Assembly: GCA_040756415.1 (NCBI GenBank) | Contig: JBFLYZ010000002.1 | Span: 1-64,000 of the forward strand | From: JBFLYZ01 sp040756415 | GTDB lineage: Bacteria; Bacteroidota; Bacteroidia; JADZBD01 | Direction: 5' to 3' | DNA: 64,000 bases | Notes under the pieces: generated by a model | The model's input: the letters and a program-made list of their open reading frames with translations, nothing else | Databases searched by the model: none | What the model was told of the DNA's origin: nothing | Part shown: piece by piece, positions 17,754 to 26,728 of the stretch | Layout: every line of letters begins with the position of its first letter | How positions within the stretch are numbered: the stretch's first letter is position 1 | Position numbers and translations under genes: made by a program

Positions 17754-18769
17754 AAGCGATCTTACTGGTGAGGCACGGAAAGGCGCAAGATGCTTTCGCG
17801 ATCAGGGAGCTGCCGCTGCCTGTTCCCGGCCCCGCACAGGTGCTCATCCGTACCGAAGCATCGGGGCTCAACTTTGCCGATGTGATGAGCCGCCTGGGGC
17901 TGTACCGCGATGCCCCGCCTTTGCCCTTTGTGCCGGGCTATGAAGCGGTGGGACGCGTAGAAGCCTGCGGGAGCGAGGTGCGCCACGTGAAAAAGGGCGA
18001 TCGCGTGCTGGCCTTTACACGCTTTGGGGCTTATGCCGAATATGTTTGCACCGATGCGCGGGCCGCGGTTTCCATTCCTGAAGATATGCCGGCAGGAGCG
18101 GCAGCGGCCCTGGGCACACAGTACTGCACGGCCTGGTACGCGGCCGAAGAGGCGCTGCGATTGCATGAAGGCGAGCACGTGCTGGTGAATGCCGCGGCAG
18201 GAGGAGTAGGGATCGCCCTGGTACAACTGGCAAAACGCAGAAAGTGCATTGTTTACGGTGCCTGCGGCAGCGATGAGAAGATCGCGTTTTTGAAAGAACT
18301 GGGCGTAGACCATCCCCTGAACTATGACAAAGAGGACCTTTACGATGCCATACGTAAGATCAGAGGCAAGAGGGGCCTGGATGTGGTGTTCGACTCGGTA
18401 GGCGGCAGTAATTTTAAAAAGGGATACAGACTGCTTGGCCCGGGCGGGCGGATGGTGAGCTATGGCGCAGCCGAGCGGGTAAACAGCAAAAAGCTTTTCG
18501 CCACCTTGCGCCTGGCCTGGAATTTTGGCTTCTTCTCCCCTATTCCGCTGCTCATGCGTTCGCAGGCCCTCATCGGGGTGAACCTGCTGCGCATTGCCGA
18601 CCACAAGCCGGAGCTGCTCAGGCGCTGCCTGGGCCAGGTGGTGGAGCTGACCCTCAGTGGCGAACTGAAGCCCCATGTGGGCGGAGTATTCCCCTACCGG
18701 CAGGTGGCCGAGGCCCATACCTTTTTCGAATCCAGGAAAAGCATGGGCAAGCTCATCATTACCTGGTAG
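17750..18769 (+). CDS. Zinc-free medium-chain dehydrogenase/quinone oxidoreductase (VAT1-like)
   Basis: This 339-residue protein is of the medium-chain dehydrogenase/reductase superfamily. An N-terminal GroES-like domain (SGLNFADVMSRLGLYRDAPP, FVPGYEAVGRVEACG) precedes a Rossmann domain with the NADPH loop NAAAGGVGIALVQLA and DVVFDSVGG. No zinc-ligand cysteine set is present, so it is a quinone-reductase or enone-reductase type member, closest in appearance to VAT1/zeta-crystallin. The substrate cannot be told. It is the last gene of the run that starts at corA. Only a weak hairpin follows its stop. Confidence 0.85.
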   Translation: MKAILLVRHGKAQDAFAIRELPLPVPGPAQVLIRTEASGLNFADVMSRLGLYRDAPPLPFVPGYEAVGRVEACGSEVRHVKKGDRVLAFTRFGAYAEYVCTDARAAVSIPEDMPAGAAAALGTQYCTAWYAAEEALRLHEGEHVLVNAAAGGVGIALVQLAKRRKCIVYGACGSDEKIAFLKELGVDHPLNYDKEDLYDAIRKIRGKRGLDVVFDSVGGSNFKKGYRLLGPGGRMVSYGAAERVNSKKLFATLRLAWNFGFFSPIPLLMRSQALIGVNLLRIADHKPELLRRCLGQVVELTLSGELKPHVGGVFPYRQVAEAHTFFESRKSMGKLIITW

Positions 18770-18793
18770 TTCCCCCTTCTTCTGAGGGAGCGT

Positions 18794-18824
18794 TTTGCCT
18801 ATCCCCGATTATTTTCCAACTTTG
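18794..18824 (+). promoter_or_regulatory. Bacteroidota-type promoter for the MORN-repeat gene
   Basis: TTTG (18794-18797) and CAACTTTG (18817-18824) are 19 nt apart, one base from the TTTG/TAnnTTTG consensus. Transcription would begin about 15 nt before the ATG at 18846. Confidence 0.55.
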
Positions 18825-18845
18825 CTGCACCCTCAGTAAGAGCCT

Positions 18846-19754
18846 ATGAATAAAAACATTTTTTTTACCGCGCTTATTTCGGCTGGCAGTCTAACTTTCA
18901 CCTTCGCCCAGGGCGGTCCTGACACCAACAAGCTGGATGAGAACCAGAAGAAGAAAGGGTTCTGGATGGAGACCATAGGGGGCGTGATCTACCAGGGATA
19001 TTATGAGAACGGGAAGCGCGAGGGCAACTGGCTAAGCTATCACCAGGGAACATTATTGCTTTCCACGCTCGAGTTCTATAAGAACGGCATGCGAAACGGC
19101 ATCAGCATCGTGCTGGACAAGAACGGAAATTTTATCAAGGAGGAGTACTTCGTGAACGATACGCTCAACGGCCCTTCCAAATACTATTATGATAACGCAC
19201 GGCTCAAGTACCTGAACACCTATAAGATGGGCAAGCTGCACGGACTGAAGAAGACCTGCTACCAGGACGGCCAGCCACAGGAAGAGGCGAATTACGCCAA
19301 CGGGGTGAAGCACGGCACGGCCAGATGGTATTTCAACGGGGGCCTGCTCATGAGCGAATACAATTACGTGAACGGCATACAGGAGGGTATGCAGAAGAAT
19401 TACTACAAGAGCGGCAAGCTGCAGAGCGAGGTAATGGTCAAGAACGGGCAGTATGAAGGCGAGTACAGGGAGTACTGGGAAAGCGGGAGCATAAAGGCCA
19501 CGGTTATGTTCGTGAAAGGGAAAAGGCAGGGCTTATACAAAATGCTGAGCGAGGACGGTAAGCTCAACCTCATCACAGTAATTTATAAGGACGACCTGCA
19601 GGAAGGTGAATACAAGGAATTATACCCCAGCGGCAAGCCCAAGCTCATTGGCAAATACAAGGCCGGTAAGAAAGAAGGGGTATGGAAAGAATACAATGCC
19701 GAAGGGAAGCTGACAAAGACCACTTATAAGAACGATCAGCCGGTGGATAAATAA
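18846..19754 (+). CDS. Secreted MORN-repeat (YwqK-like) protein
   Basis: This 302-residue protein has a signal peptide (MNKNIFFTALISAGSLTFTF..A) and at least eight tandem 20-25-residue units. These are of the type GYYENGKREGNWLSYH, YYKSGKLQSEVMVKNGQYEGEYREYW and YPSGKPKLIGKYKAGKKEGVW, a MORN_2 pattern. Database families name such proteins YwqK-type antitoxins, but no toxin partner is adjacent, so I treat that label as misleading here. Secreted or periplasmic beta-hairpin repeats suggest a binding or structural role. It has its own promoter and is the last gene before the AT-rich island. Confidence 0.8.
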   Translation: MNKNIFFTALISAGSLTFTFAQGGPDTNKLDENQKKKGFWMETIGGVIYQGYYENGKREGNWLSYHQGTLLLSTLEFYKNGMRNGISIVLDKNGNFIKEEYFVNDTLNGPSKYYYDNARLKYLNTYKMGKLHGLKKTCYQDGQPQEEANYANGVKHGTARWYFNGGLLMSEYNYVNGIQEGMQKNYYKSGKLQSEVMVKNGQYEGEYREYWESGSIKATVMFVKGKRQGLYKMLSEDGKLNLITVIYKDDLQEGEYKELYPSGKPKLIGKYKAGKKEGVWKEYNAEGKLTKTTYKNDQPVDK

Positions 19755-19755
19755 G

Positions 19756-20154
19756 CTATTGGATGATCAGCTTTTGGGAAAAAGAGCCTTCACTTGAAGT
19801 AAGTTTGAGCAGGTAAACCCCTTTCGACAAATTGGTATTGATAGCGCTTTTAAATTCTCCCAGTTTTTCCGAATACATCAGCCTTCCTTGAATATCATAG
19901 ATATCCATTTTAATTCCGAATTGATTTGTCTGAAGCGTAAAGATTCCGTTTGAGGGATTAGGATAAATACTTACCTCTAGTCGCAATTGCTCATCAATAC
20001 CAACTCCTGTCGGATCAAATTCCCACAAGTCAGCCATGTGAATATTGCCAGTGATCATGCCAGTTGCAATATAGCCCTTATTGCCTATCTTAAGGTTTTG
20101 GGAGGCCATTCTTTTCGCTGAAGATCCTGGATAAGCCACCCCATTTCCCTTAAT
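19756..20154 (-). pseudogene. C-terminal remnant of a kelch-like T9SS type A cargo protein
   Basis: An open frame of about 130 codons begins directly after a stop codon (20155-20157) and has no proper start or signal peptide. It opens in the middle of a kelch-type repeat (LKIGNKGYIATG ... DLWEFDP). It ends in a complete type A sorting domain (VSIYPNPSNGIFTLQ ... GVYLLKLTSSEGSFSQKLII). A sorting domain without an export signal cannot be functional, so this is the tail of a larger gene whose front is gone. Upstream sequence belongs to a different frame and gene, so a recombination junction lies near 20085-20115. It ends 1 nt after the MORN gene, in convergent orientation. Confidence 0.75.
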
Positions 20155-20231
20155 TTATTTTCCAGCCATTGAAATGAGACAACAAATTCTCCAATTCGTT
20201 GATATATTATGTCAGTTTCATTTGTGTCCAT
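20085..20231 (-). pseudogene. N-terminal fragment of an unknown accessory-island gene
   Basis: A 48-codon ORF starts 3 nt after the stop of the STAND ATPase gene, on the same strand. It begins MDTNETDIIYQRIGEFVVSF and continues through an amphipathic QWLENKLREMGWLIQ helix. It then breaks off at 20085 where the sequence becomes the remnant of a kelch-like gene. The compact start, close spacing and amphipathic, helix-rich look suggest the opening of a HEPN-like or similar helical protein, the second gene of the ATPase operon. I cannot name the family. It overlaps the kelch remnant by about 70 nt in another frame. It could alternatively be a genuine short protein. Confidence 0.5.
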
Positions 20232-20234
20232 TTC

Positions 20235-23200
20235 TTAGTAGTTAGGATCAATAAACTTACGTTTGCGCTCATGCTCGGCATATCTTAGAGCCCGCTCAAT
20301 TTCTTTCTTTATATATGCTTTGATCGGTATTAGCTCTACATTGTTTTTTGCCTTGTTCACTATGCTTAAGATCCGTTGCCAATCTTTTTCTTCCAATTCT
20401 CCAAAATTCACATCTCCACTCACGACACCACTTCCATTTCCACGCCACCAGATTTCTTTGAATGATTCCTCATTGGTATTTAAAGAGAGATAGTGCAAAA
20501 AAGCAGGTTCAAAAAACTCTTTCATTGTGTGCCTGAAAACATCGAACACTGCGTTCATCCTTTGCGTATCAGAATTATGCTTTGTAATATAATTAATGAG
20601 AAAATTATAAGCTTTTTGTTTTATACTTTCTTCTTTGAAGCGTTTAAAGAAAATGTTTAATGAATGTTTTCCCACCCCCATATAAAATTCATTCGATACG
20701 ATTATTTCTACAGCCTTTTCCAATAACAATTCCGCGCCTTCTATTTCCCAAACAAATGATAGATCATTATGAGTATCCTTGCTCCATTTTTTGGGATCGC
20801 CATAAAATGATTTTACAAAATCAAGAAGATAATTAGGGTCTAATTCTACAAGCTTGCGAAGCCCATCTCTATTATAGTCAAAATGAGAATGTATTTGTTC
20901 TTGCTGTATGTATGCTTTGATCAATAAAGATGGGTTCTTCTTAATATAAGTTGTATAGTTCTCAAAGAAATTATTGGATAAGGATATATTAATTTTTTCT
21001 TTCTCGATTTTGTATATAATTACTTCCAAGGCTTCTTCCAATATATTATTATAAAGATACTCGCTTATGAAAGGAATGGCGCTCGCTATCTTCTTAAACC
21101 CATTAATTAGCTTACTGTCCTTGGATAGATATTTTGAGTAACTATCTGTAAAAACCGTACAAGGAATTTGAATACTTTTAAGTGTATTGATTAATTCTAT
21201 CTTATATGCATTACTTACACATACTTCGGGTAAATAGTCAAAAAAAGATAGTTTCAGAAAAATATTTCTTTCGTGGTTACATTTTTTGAGAAGTTGCCAT
21301 AACGTATCTGCTGTGTCACAGGACTGCGAAGTAAGATGCTTCATTGACCTGGGCAACGAGTGTAAATGCTCGGGGTACCGGCTGATCAATTCTTTCATTA
21401 ACTCTAACCCAAGATTTAAATTTTGCTTTAAGTTTTCATCAATGATAATATCCAGTGATTGAAATAATGACCAAGGATTTCCAGTTACCTCCAAGTAGTG
21501 CGATACAGCCGTAAATAGGGCTGTGAACTCAGTGCTATCTTTAAAACCAAACGCTAATCGAATATCCTTTTCCTTAACCTGTTGGTATTTGTCGTAATTA
21601 TCGAATTCATAGTCTTCTTTATCTCTCAATCTGTTCCAATCAAGCTTCCGGAACAGTAAATATTCTTTACTAGAAAAAGCTGACTTCCACTTTTGGTATG
21701 ATCTATCTGATAAGTCTCTGCGATCCCAATAATGAATTAAATTCTGAACTAAAATCACATCCTTAAATTCTAAAGGAGTCAATTTTTCATCTATGAACGG
21801 CATTAGTAGCTTAACATCGGCTTCAAGTAGCGTTTTGGTTATTTCTCTACCCTGTGAGCTTTGCTGTTTGATTATTTTCCGAACTTGCTCCGGAAATGTG
21901 TCAAAAAATTTAAATACAGTAGTCCAGAGCTCTATTCTAAATTCCTCAATAGAGGCAATATTAGGAAGAGGGTATTGAGCAATTATGATTTGATTCTTTC
22001 TGCCGGCTTTCGTTATTTGAAACTGATGCGCTAAAAATGTACTTGCAAGCGCAAAGAATACATTCCTGTAATGTTCCTGTCCTTCAAGTGCTTTGGAAAT
22101 TAATAGCTCAAATAATTTTTTCTGCCTGGAAAAATCAACCGTTCTATCCTCTGGGCCGAAAACAACATTCTCTCTTATTCTTCTTACGAGTTCAGCCAAG
22201 TGTTCGGGTCGTTTCCGGCAATATTCAAAGCTTAATTCCAGGGCCGGAATAAAATTTTCAAATGGATATTTGAAAAATGCGGACAAATAATCCAAGGTTT
22301 TATCTCGGTCCCAAACGAAATCATTAGTTTCATAATCCGTATTGTATATTGGCTTGACCGGTTCGGGTAATCGACTTATTTGTTTTTGAAAGTATGCAAG
22401 GGTTTCGTCCTGCTTATAGAACCAGAATAATTCTATAAAAGACAGTGCTTTTTGTTCATCAGAAACTATCTTATTAAAGTAGTTGGATAGAGTTTGCGAT
22501 ATTTTTTCAATTACGCTTTCATATCCAAAAGCGTTATTAGAAGGTATTATAGTATCCTGAAACCTAACGGGCAAGGAATCGATATAATTTTCAAGCAATA
22601 CTTCGAAGGACAATATTTGATCTTTGATAAAGGTCTTATAGAAAAAATATGTGGACATGACCTGCTCCGACACCTTCGCATGATCATACTGTATTTCAAT
22701 TAATTCTTTCCTGTGTAGTTCATCAAGCGTCTCATTAAATTGATAAGAGTCTATTTCGAAAAGACCAAGTAGCTTATTAATGAACTCCTTATTCTTTCTA
22801 TTTATCGTGAAGAAAAAAGAAATGATACCTAATGTTTTGAGTTGTACAGTATTGTTAAAAAGATCAATGTCCTTGATGAATGTTTGAAAATAAGCATCGT
22901 ACAGATCAGCAACATTACCCCACAAGAAATCATGCTGCTTTTGATTTGCCAGGCGAGCAGCCATAATGGCAAGGCGGGCATTCCCATCTGCCACATTAAT
23001 TATTTTGCTCTGATATTCTGAATTTTGGATATTAAATGATGGACTTTTAATAATCTCCGTTATTTCCTCATCGGAAAATTTTTCTAACTCGATTTTTTCA
23101 TGTGCTAAGCCAATACACAAGGCTAAAATATCATTTAGAGCGTACTGTCTTACAGTAAGGATTAACTTAAGATTTCCCTTTCTTTTCTCCTTGAAAACCC

Positions 23201-24047
23201 CAAGTATTTGTTCCAGGTTTGGTAATTGCCTGTTCGCATCATCTACAAGAAGTATATAATCTTTATCCTGTTCCAGTTGAATTTTCAGATCTTCAAAAAT
23301 ATCACCCCCTTTTTTTGTAATGGCGTAGGCCATATATGAAGGATTGTTTTTTAAGAAGTGTTGAGTAGCTTCAAGGCCAATTTTAGTTTTTCCCACTCCG
23401 GCCGCACCAGAAATGATAAATAAATCCATACCGGAAAGAGCGTTTTCAATTTCTGATAGCTCGGCCTTTCGATGCAAGAATTCATTGTCCAAAGGAGTCG
23501 CTAGGTTATTCGCCTTATTGTCATATTCCTGAACAAATTTATCTAACGGCAGAATCTGTCCTGTATCGAGCGGAATATTCAAGATCTCCTTTGCAAGAAT
23601 TAAATACTTAGAAAGTATTTCTATGGCAAGCCAGTCCAAGCCAATGAGTTCCAGGTTTACTCGCCTAGAATTGCCGTATTCAGTTATCTCCTTTTCTTCA
23701 CCCGGCTCCAACCGTGAATTAAAACAAATAATAATTTTATTTATTTCTGAAATTGGAACTCCGGTCTTTGTCTCGTCCAAGCAACTATCAATATCACCTT
23801 TAATTTTTGATACGAGGTCATCAGCCTTTGTTGTGTATTCCACATACCTCAGGCTCCCATCATCCAGTCTGAAAAAAGTATCTGGCGTTCCCTTAACTGT
23901 TTTTTGTTTACCGAGCTGGCTGCCTGTTCTGTTAAAGCTCCTGAGAGTTTCTTCGCGTCTTGCTAAATAAATATCGCACAGGTTCTGAAAGGCTGCACTG
24001 TCGATAGCTTTTAGTTTTTGTTCTATTAGTTGTAAACGTCCGCTCAT
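20235..24047 (-). CDS. Large STAND-type P-loop ATPase with nuclease-like N-terminus, candidate anti-phage protein
   Basis: This 1270-residue, AT-rich gene has a three-part architecture. Residues 1-150 look like a PD-(D/E)XK restriction fold, with GTPD at 53-56 and VEYTTK at 69-74; the usual ExK lysine is shifted or replaced. Residues 185-330 form a STAND/NACHT-like ATPase with Walker A GAAGVGKT (214-221), Walker B YILLVDD (264-270) and a sensor-like TVRQYA. The remaining 900 residues are helical-repeat-like, as in sensors of Avs-type antiviral STANDs. This layout, nuclease-like N-terminus plus ATPase plus long solenoid, is that of Avs proteins that detect conserved phage proteins. The specific function is inferred. 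Base composition and codon use (AAA, ATT, TTA) differ sharply from neighbours, and broken genes flank it, so it was probably acquired horizontally. Confidence 0.85.
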   Translation of the reverse strand: MSGRLQLIEQKLKAIDSAAFQNLCDIYLARREETLRSFNRTGSQLGKQKTVKGTPDTFFRLDDGSLRYVEYTTKADDLVSKIKGDIDSCLDETKTGVPISEINKIIICFNSRLEPGEEKEITEYGNSRRVNLELIGLDWLAIEILSKYLILAKEILNIPLDTGQILPLDKFVQEYDNKANNLATPLDNEFLHRKAELSEIENALSGMDLFIISGAAGVGKTKIGLEATQHFLKNNPSYMAYAITKKGGDIFEDLKIQLEQDKDYILLVDDANRQLPNLEQILGVFKEKRKGNLKLILTVRQYALNDILALCIGLAHEKIELEKFSDEEITEIIKSPSFNIQNSEYQSKIINVADGNARLAIMAARLANQKQHDFLWGNVADLYDAYFQTFIKDIDLFNNTVQLKTLGIISFFFTINRKNKEFINKLLGLFEIDSYQFNETLDELHRKELIEIQYDHAKVSEQVMSTYFFYKTFIKDQILSFEVLLENYIDSLPVRFQDTIIPSNNAFGYESVIEKISQTLSNYFNKIVSDEQKALSFIELFWFYKQDETLAYFQKQISRLPEPVKPIYNTDYETNDFVWDRDKTLDYLSAFFKYPFENFIPALELSFEYCRKRPEHLAELVRRIRENVVFGPEDRTVDFSRQKKLFELLISKALEGQEHYRNVFFALASTFLAHQFQITKAGRKNQIIIAQYPLPNIASIEEFRIELWTTVFKFFDTFPEQVRKIIKQQSSQGREITKTLLEADVKLLMPFIDEKLTPLEFKDVILVQNLIHYWDRRDLSDRSYQKWKSAFSSKEYLLFRKLDWNRLRDKEDYEFDNYDKYQQVKEKDIRLAFGFKDSTEFTALFTAVSHYLEVTGNPWSLFQSLDIIIDENLKQNLNLGLELMKELISRYPEHLHSLPRSMKHLTSQSCDTADTLWQLLKKCNHERNIFLKLSFFDYLPEVCVSNAYKIELINTLKSIQIPCTVFTDSYSKYLSKDSKLINGFKKIASAIPFISEYLYNNILEEALEVIIYKIEKEKINISLSNNFFENYTTYIKKNPSLLIKAYIQQEQIHSHFDYNRDGLRKLVELDPNYLLDFVKSFYGDPKKWSKDTHNDLSFVWEIEGAELLLEKAVEIIVSNEFYMGVGKHSLNIFFKRFKEESIKQKAYNFLINYITKHNSDTQRMNAVFDVFRHTMKEFFEPAFLHYLSLNTNEESFKEIWWRGNGSGVVSGDVNFGELEEKDWQRILSIVNKAKNNVELIPIKAYIKKEIERALRYAEHERKRKFIDPNY

Positions 24048-24065
24048 GAATTTATAGTGGTTTTA

Positions 24066-24416
24066 TTACTTAACCAACAACATATCACCGTTTGTAGCCC
24101 CGGCCGTATATATTACGGTATTGCTACCCGTGCCATAAGTAACTATTGCATTTGCTGACGAACCAGAAGTAGTATAGGTTGTTGCCCAGTTCTGAGTACC
24201 AGTGGTTGTATATGAAATAGTAACCGCATATGCATTGGCTTTAGTACCGCATACGTACACCCGGCTGTCCCCGCCAAAATAAATTGCTTCCGCATAGTCC
24301 GTATTACTATTGTTCGTGTAATTGTTTGTCCAGATTCGACTCTGGGCTTTGCCATACCCACACAGAAAAATTGCAATTATTGTTGCGAAAATTCTTTTGA
24401 AAATTTTTGTTTCCAT
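24066..24416 (-). pseudogene. N-terminal remnant of an SBBP-repeat secreted protein
   Basis: This 116-codon frame has a signal peptide (METKIFKRIFATIIAIFLCG...A) and one and a half beta-propeller repeats of the SBBP type (VYVCGTKANAYAVTISY, TGTQNWATTY). It resembles the start of the gene at 33353. It then stops abruptly after MLLVK, where the repeat would normally continue as a YD/YN strand. No sorting domain is present, so the product could be exported to the periplasm but would be incomplete. The stop is 18 nt before the STAND ATPase start, placing a junction close to 24060. It might be the front of the gene whose tail is at 19756. The repeat types differ (SBBP versus kelch), so I consider that unproven. 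Confidence 0.65.
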
Positions 24417-24468
24417 GTTGTTCGTTTTAGGTTAACTGATACGGCATTTAAGTCTATTAATTGGAGAT

Positions 24469-24502
24469 AAAAAAACACCATTGCCCGCAAAGGCTATGGT
24501 GT
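24469..24502 (-). terminator. Intrinsic terminator upstream of the accessory island
   Basis: On the minus strand ACACCAT (24502-24496) pairs with ATGGTGT (24481-24475). An inner GCC/GGC adds three pairs after a single mismatch. The stem is followed by seven T residues. It is the second terminator between the PorE gene and the SBBP remnant, insulating the island from the T9SS operon. Confidence 0.7.
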
Positions 24503-24560
24503 GCATAGCTAAAATACAAAAAAATCTGAGGGTGTAAAATTTATTTTACAAACAGCAAAG

Positions 24561-24590
24561 AAAAAACCCCGGATCGCTCCGGGGTTTTTT
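24561..24590 (-). terminator. Terminator of the T9SS operon (bidirectional)
   Basis: AAAAAACCCCGGA (24561-24573) pairs perfectly with TCCGGGGTTTTTT (24578-24590) around a TCGC loop, giving a T tract on both strands. It lies 11 nt past the PorE-like stop codon, so its main job is ending the minus-strand operon 30950-24602. Confidence 0.9.
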
Positions 24591-24601
24591 CTGTTAGGTT
24601 T

Positions 24602-26728
24602 TTATTTGCTGTTCGTTGATTTCATGAAGATCTCGCCCTCCTTGATCACCACGAAGGCTGTTCTGCGGTTCTTCTGATGGGCAGCCTCTTTCTCTTCTTC
24701 TTTGGTCATCTTCTTGATCTCGGCCTCGGTAATAAGGGGCTGGGTCTCGCCAAAACCGTTCGACTGCAGGCGCGCGGGATCTATGCCTTTCGACACCAGG
24801 TAATCCACCACCGATTTGGCCCTGCGCTTGGAAAGGTCCAGGTTATAGGCATCGTTGCCGCGGGCATCGGTATGCGCGTTGATCTGTATGGTGAGGTTAT
24901 TGTTCAGGGTAAGGAAGTCCGCCAGGTCGTCCAGTATCTTCTTCGATTCGGGGCGCAGGGTAGCCTTGTCGAAATCGTACTCGATGCCGGGTATGGTGAT
25001 CTCACCGGCCGGGATAAGCGCCAGCTCGAAATCCTGCACAAAGTTCTTGGATTCCACCTGCCCCTTGGTGCTCACCGTAGCCGCATCACCGAAATATTTG
25101 TTCTTCTGCGCCTTGATGAACAGCTCCAGCTCTTCGCGCAGCGGTGTGCTGTAGTACCCGCTGTCGTCAGTGGTAATGAAGAACTGCTCCAGGTTGCCGT
25201 CAATATCCTTGAAAGTAAGCAGGGCGTTGGCTATGGGCTTGCGCGTATCCTTATCGTAAACATGACCGCTCAGCGTGAACACCACGGGCTCCTTCTCCAG
25301 CTCGTATATCCTCAGGCAGTAGCCTGTAGGGCCGCAATTGCTGCAGTTATCGCGGTCGGAGCTGAAGTAGCCGTGCTTGCCATCGTTCTGCAGCACGAAA
25401 TAGAGGTCATCCTTGCTCGAGTTGATGGGCCCTTTCATGTTCAGCGCGGTAGACCAGATATGGTCTACATTGGCGGGGTTATCATCCTCGCCATAGGATT
25501 TATAGATATCATAACCGCCCAGTCCCACCATGCCATCGCTGCTGAAGTAGAGCGTATTGGTCTTGAAATGGTAGAAAGGCGACATTTCGTTCTCGGCCGT
25601 ATTGATCTTGGGGCCGCAGTTGTACAGGCCGCTGGCATTGCCAAACTCGTCCACATCGCAGTACCAGATATCCATTTTACCTTCCCCGCCCGGGCGGTTG
25701 CTGGAAAAGAACAGCTTGCTGCCGTCAAATGAAAGGCAGGGCTGCATGGTCTTATAGCCGTCCATGTTAATGGTCAGCTTGGCCGGTGGCAGCCAGCGGC
25801 CGTTCATATAGCGGCTCACGTAAATAGCGCATTCGTTCGGGTTGCCGGGGGTCCAGCGGGTGAAAAAGAAAAGGTCTTTGTTGATCGACATGCATCCCGC
25901 CCCCTCGTTCATCTCGGTATTGATGGGCATGTCCAGGTTCTGCACATCCTGCCAGCCCGTGCCGGTTTTGGTGGCGGTGTACAGGTCGGAGCGGTAACGG
26001 GGGTCCTGCTCTTCGGGGTCGAGCACTTTGCCATCAGCGCGGGCTGAGGTAAAGACCACGCTCAGGTTATCGCCATAATAGTTCAGCGCGAAACTGGTGG
26101 TGCCCGAATTGATGGCCGTATCGAGCAGTTTTACCTGCTGCGACTGCCTTACGCTGTTGGAATCGAGCGCAAAAAGGCAAACGCCCATTCCCTTGGTAGC
26201 CTTGGTGAATAGTGGAGTTCCCAGCTTGGAGCTATCCTTGGTGATCCCCTCGAATATCTTAAGCGCCTCATTGTATTTCTGGTTCGAGATGAGCGTAAGC
26301 CCGTAGTAGTACTGGTCATCGGGAAATTGCTTGGAAACATTCTTGGCCGCTTTGGCGTACCAGAGCTCGGCATTTACGTAATCGCGTCCCAGGCGGTACG
26401 ACTCGGCTATCTGGTGTACCACGTAGGCATACTTGATCTCGCTCAGCATGCCCTTTTGCGTTTTCACAGTATCCACGTTCTGTTTGGTTGAATCGGCTTT
26501 AGTGGTATCGACCAAGGGCTTTACGTAGGTCTTGATGTCGTACGGGTAAATGTAATCGCGCGAGGCTGCGGTATTGGGGTCGATCACCTTCTGGTAATAA
26601 TAAGCAGCGGAGATGTAATCCTCGTTCTTAAAGGCCTCATCGGCATATTCCAGCCACTCGCCCCGGCTTTGCGAAAAGCCCGGGAGCGAAAACAGCAGGA
26701 AAGCCAGCAGGTAAAAGCTCTTTCTCAT
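24602..26728 (-). CDS. porE: PorE-like T9SS protein (TPR, beta-propeller, carboxypeptidase-regulatory and OmpA domains)
   Basis: This 708-residue protein has a signal peptide ending in GFSQ and four domains. TPR-like helices cover about 25-180 (EWLEYADEAFKNEDYISAAY). WD40/PD40 beta-propeller repeats cover about 200-470 (SFDGSKLFFSSNRPGGEGKM, TNTLYFSSDGMVGLGGYDIY). A carboxypeptidase-regulatory-like domain is near 480-570 (LSGHVYDKDTRKPIANALLT). A C-terminal OmpA domain (DFDKATLRPES, INAHTDARGNDAYNLDLSKR) binds peptidoglycan. This is the domain order of Porphyromonas gingivalis PorE, which links T9SS outer-membrane parts, notably PorP, to the cell wall. Its ATG overlaps the PorP stop as ATGA. 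The assignment to PorE rather than another OmpA paralogue is by domain order. Confidence 0.85.
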   Translation of the reverse strand: MRKSFYLLAFLLFSLPGFSQSRGEWLEYADEAFKNEDYISAAYYYQKVIDPNTAASRDYIYPYDIKTYVKPLVDTTKADSTKQNVDTVKTQKGMLSEIKYAYVVHQIAESYRLGRDYVNAELWYAKAAKNVSKQFPDDQYYYGLTLISNQKYNEALKIFEGITKDSSKLGTPLFTKATKGMGVCLFALDSNSVRQSQQVKLLDTAINSGTTSFALNYYGDNLSVVFTSARADGKVLDPEEQDPRYRSDLYTATKTGTGWQDVQNLDMPINTEMNEGAGCMSINKDLFFFTRWTPGNPNECAIYVSRYMNGRWLPPAKLTINMDGYKTMQPCLSFDGSKLFFSSNRPGGEGKMDIWYCDVDEFGNASGLYNCGPKINTAENEMSPFYHFKTNTLYFSSDGMVGLGGYDIYKSYGEDDNPANVDHIWSTALNMKGPINSSKDDLYFVLQNDGKHGYFSSDRDNCSNCGPTGYCLRIYELEKEPVVFTLSGHVYDKDTRKPIANALLTFKDIDGNLEQFFITTDDSGYYSTPLREELELFIKAQKNKYFGDAATVSTKGQVESKNFVQDFELALIPAGEITIPGIEYDFDKATLRPESKKILDDLADFLTLNNNLTIQINAHTDARGNDAYNLDLSKRRAKSVVDYLVSKGIDPARLQSNGFGETQPLITEAEIKKMTKEEEKEAAHQKNRRTAFVVIKEGEIFMKSTNSK

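Noticed and set aside
18846..19754. Toxin-antitoxin module suggested by the YwqK family name
   Set aside because: No toxin gene is adjacent, and the protein is a secreted MORN-repeat chain.
20235..24416. Insertion sequence or prophage as carrier of the island
   Set aside because: No transposase, integrase, phage structural gene or clear direct repeats at the junctions were found.
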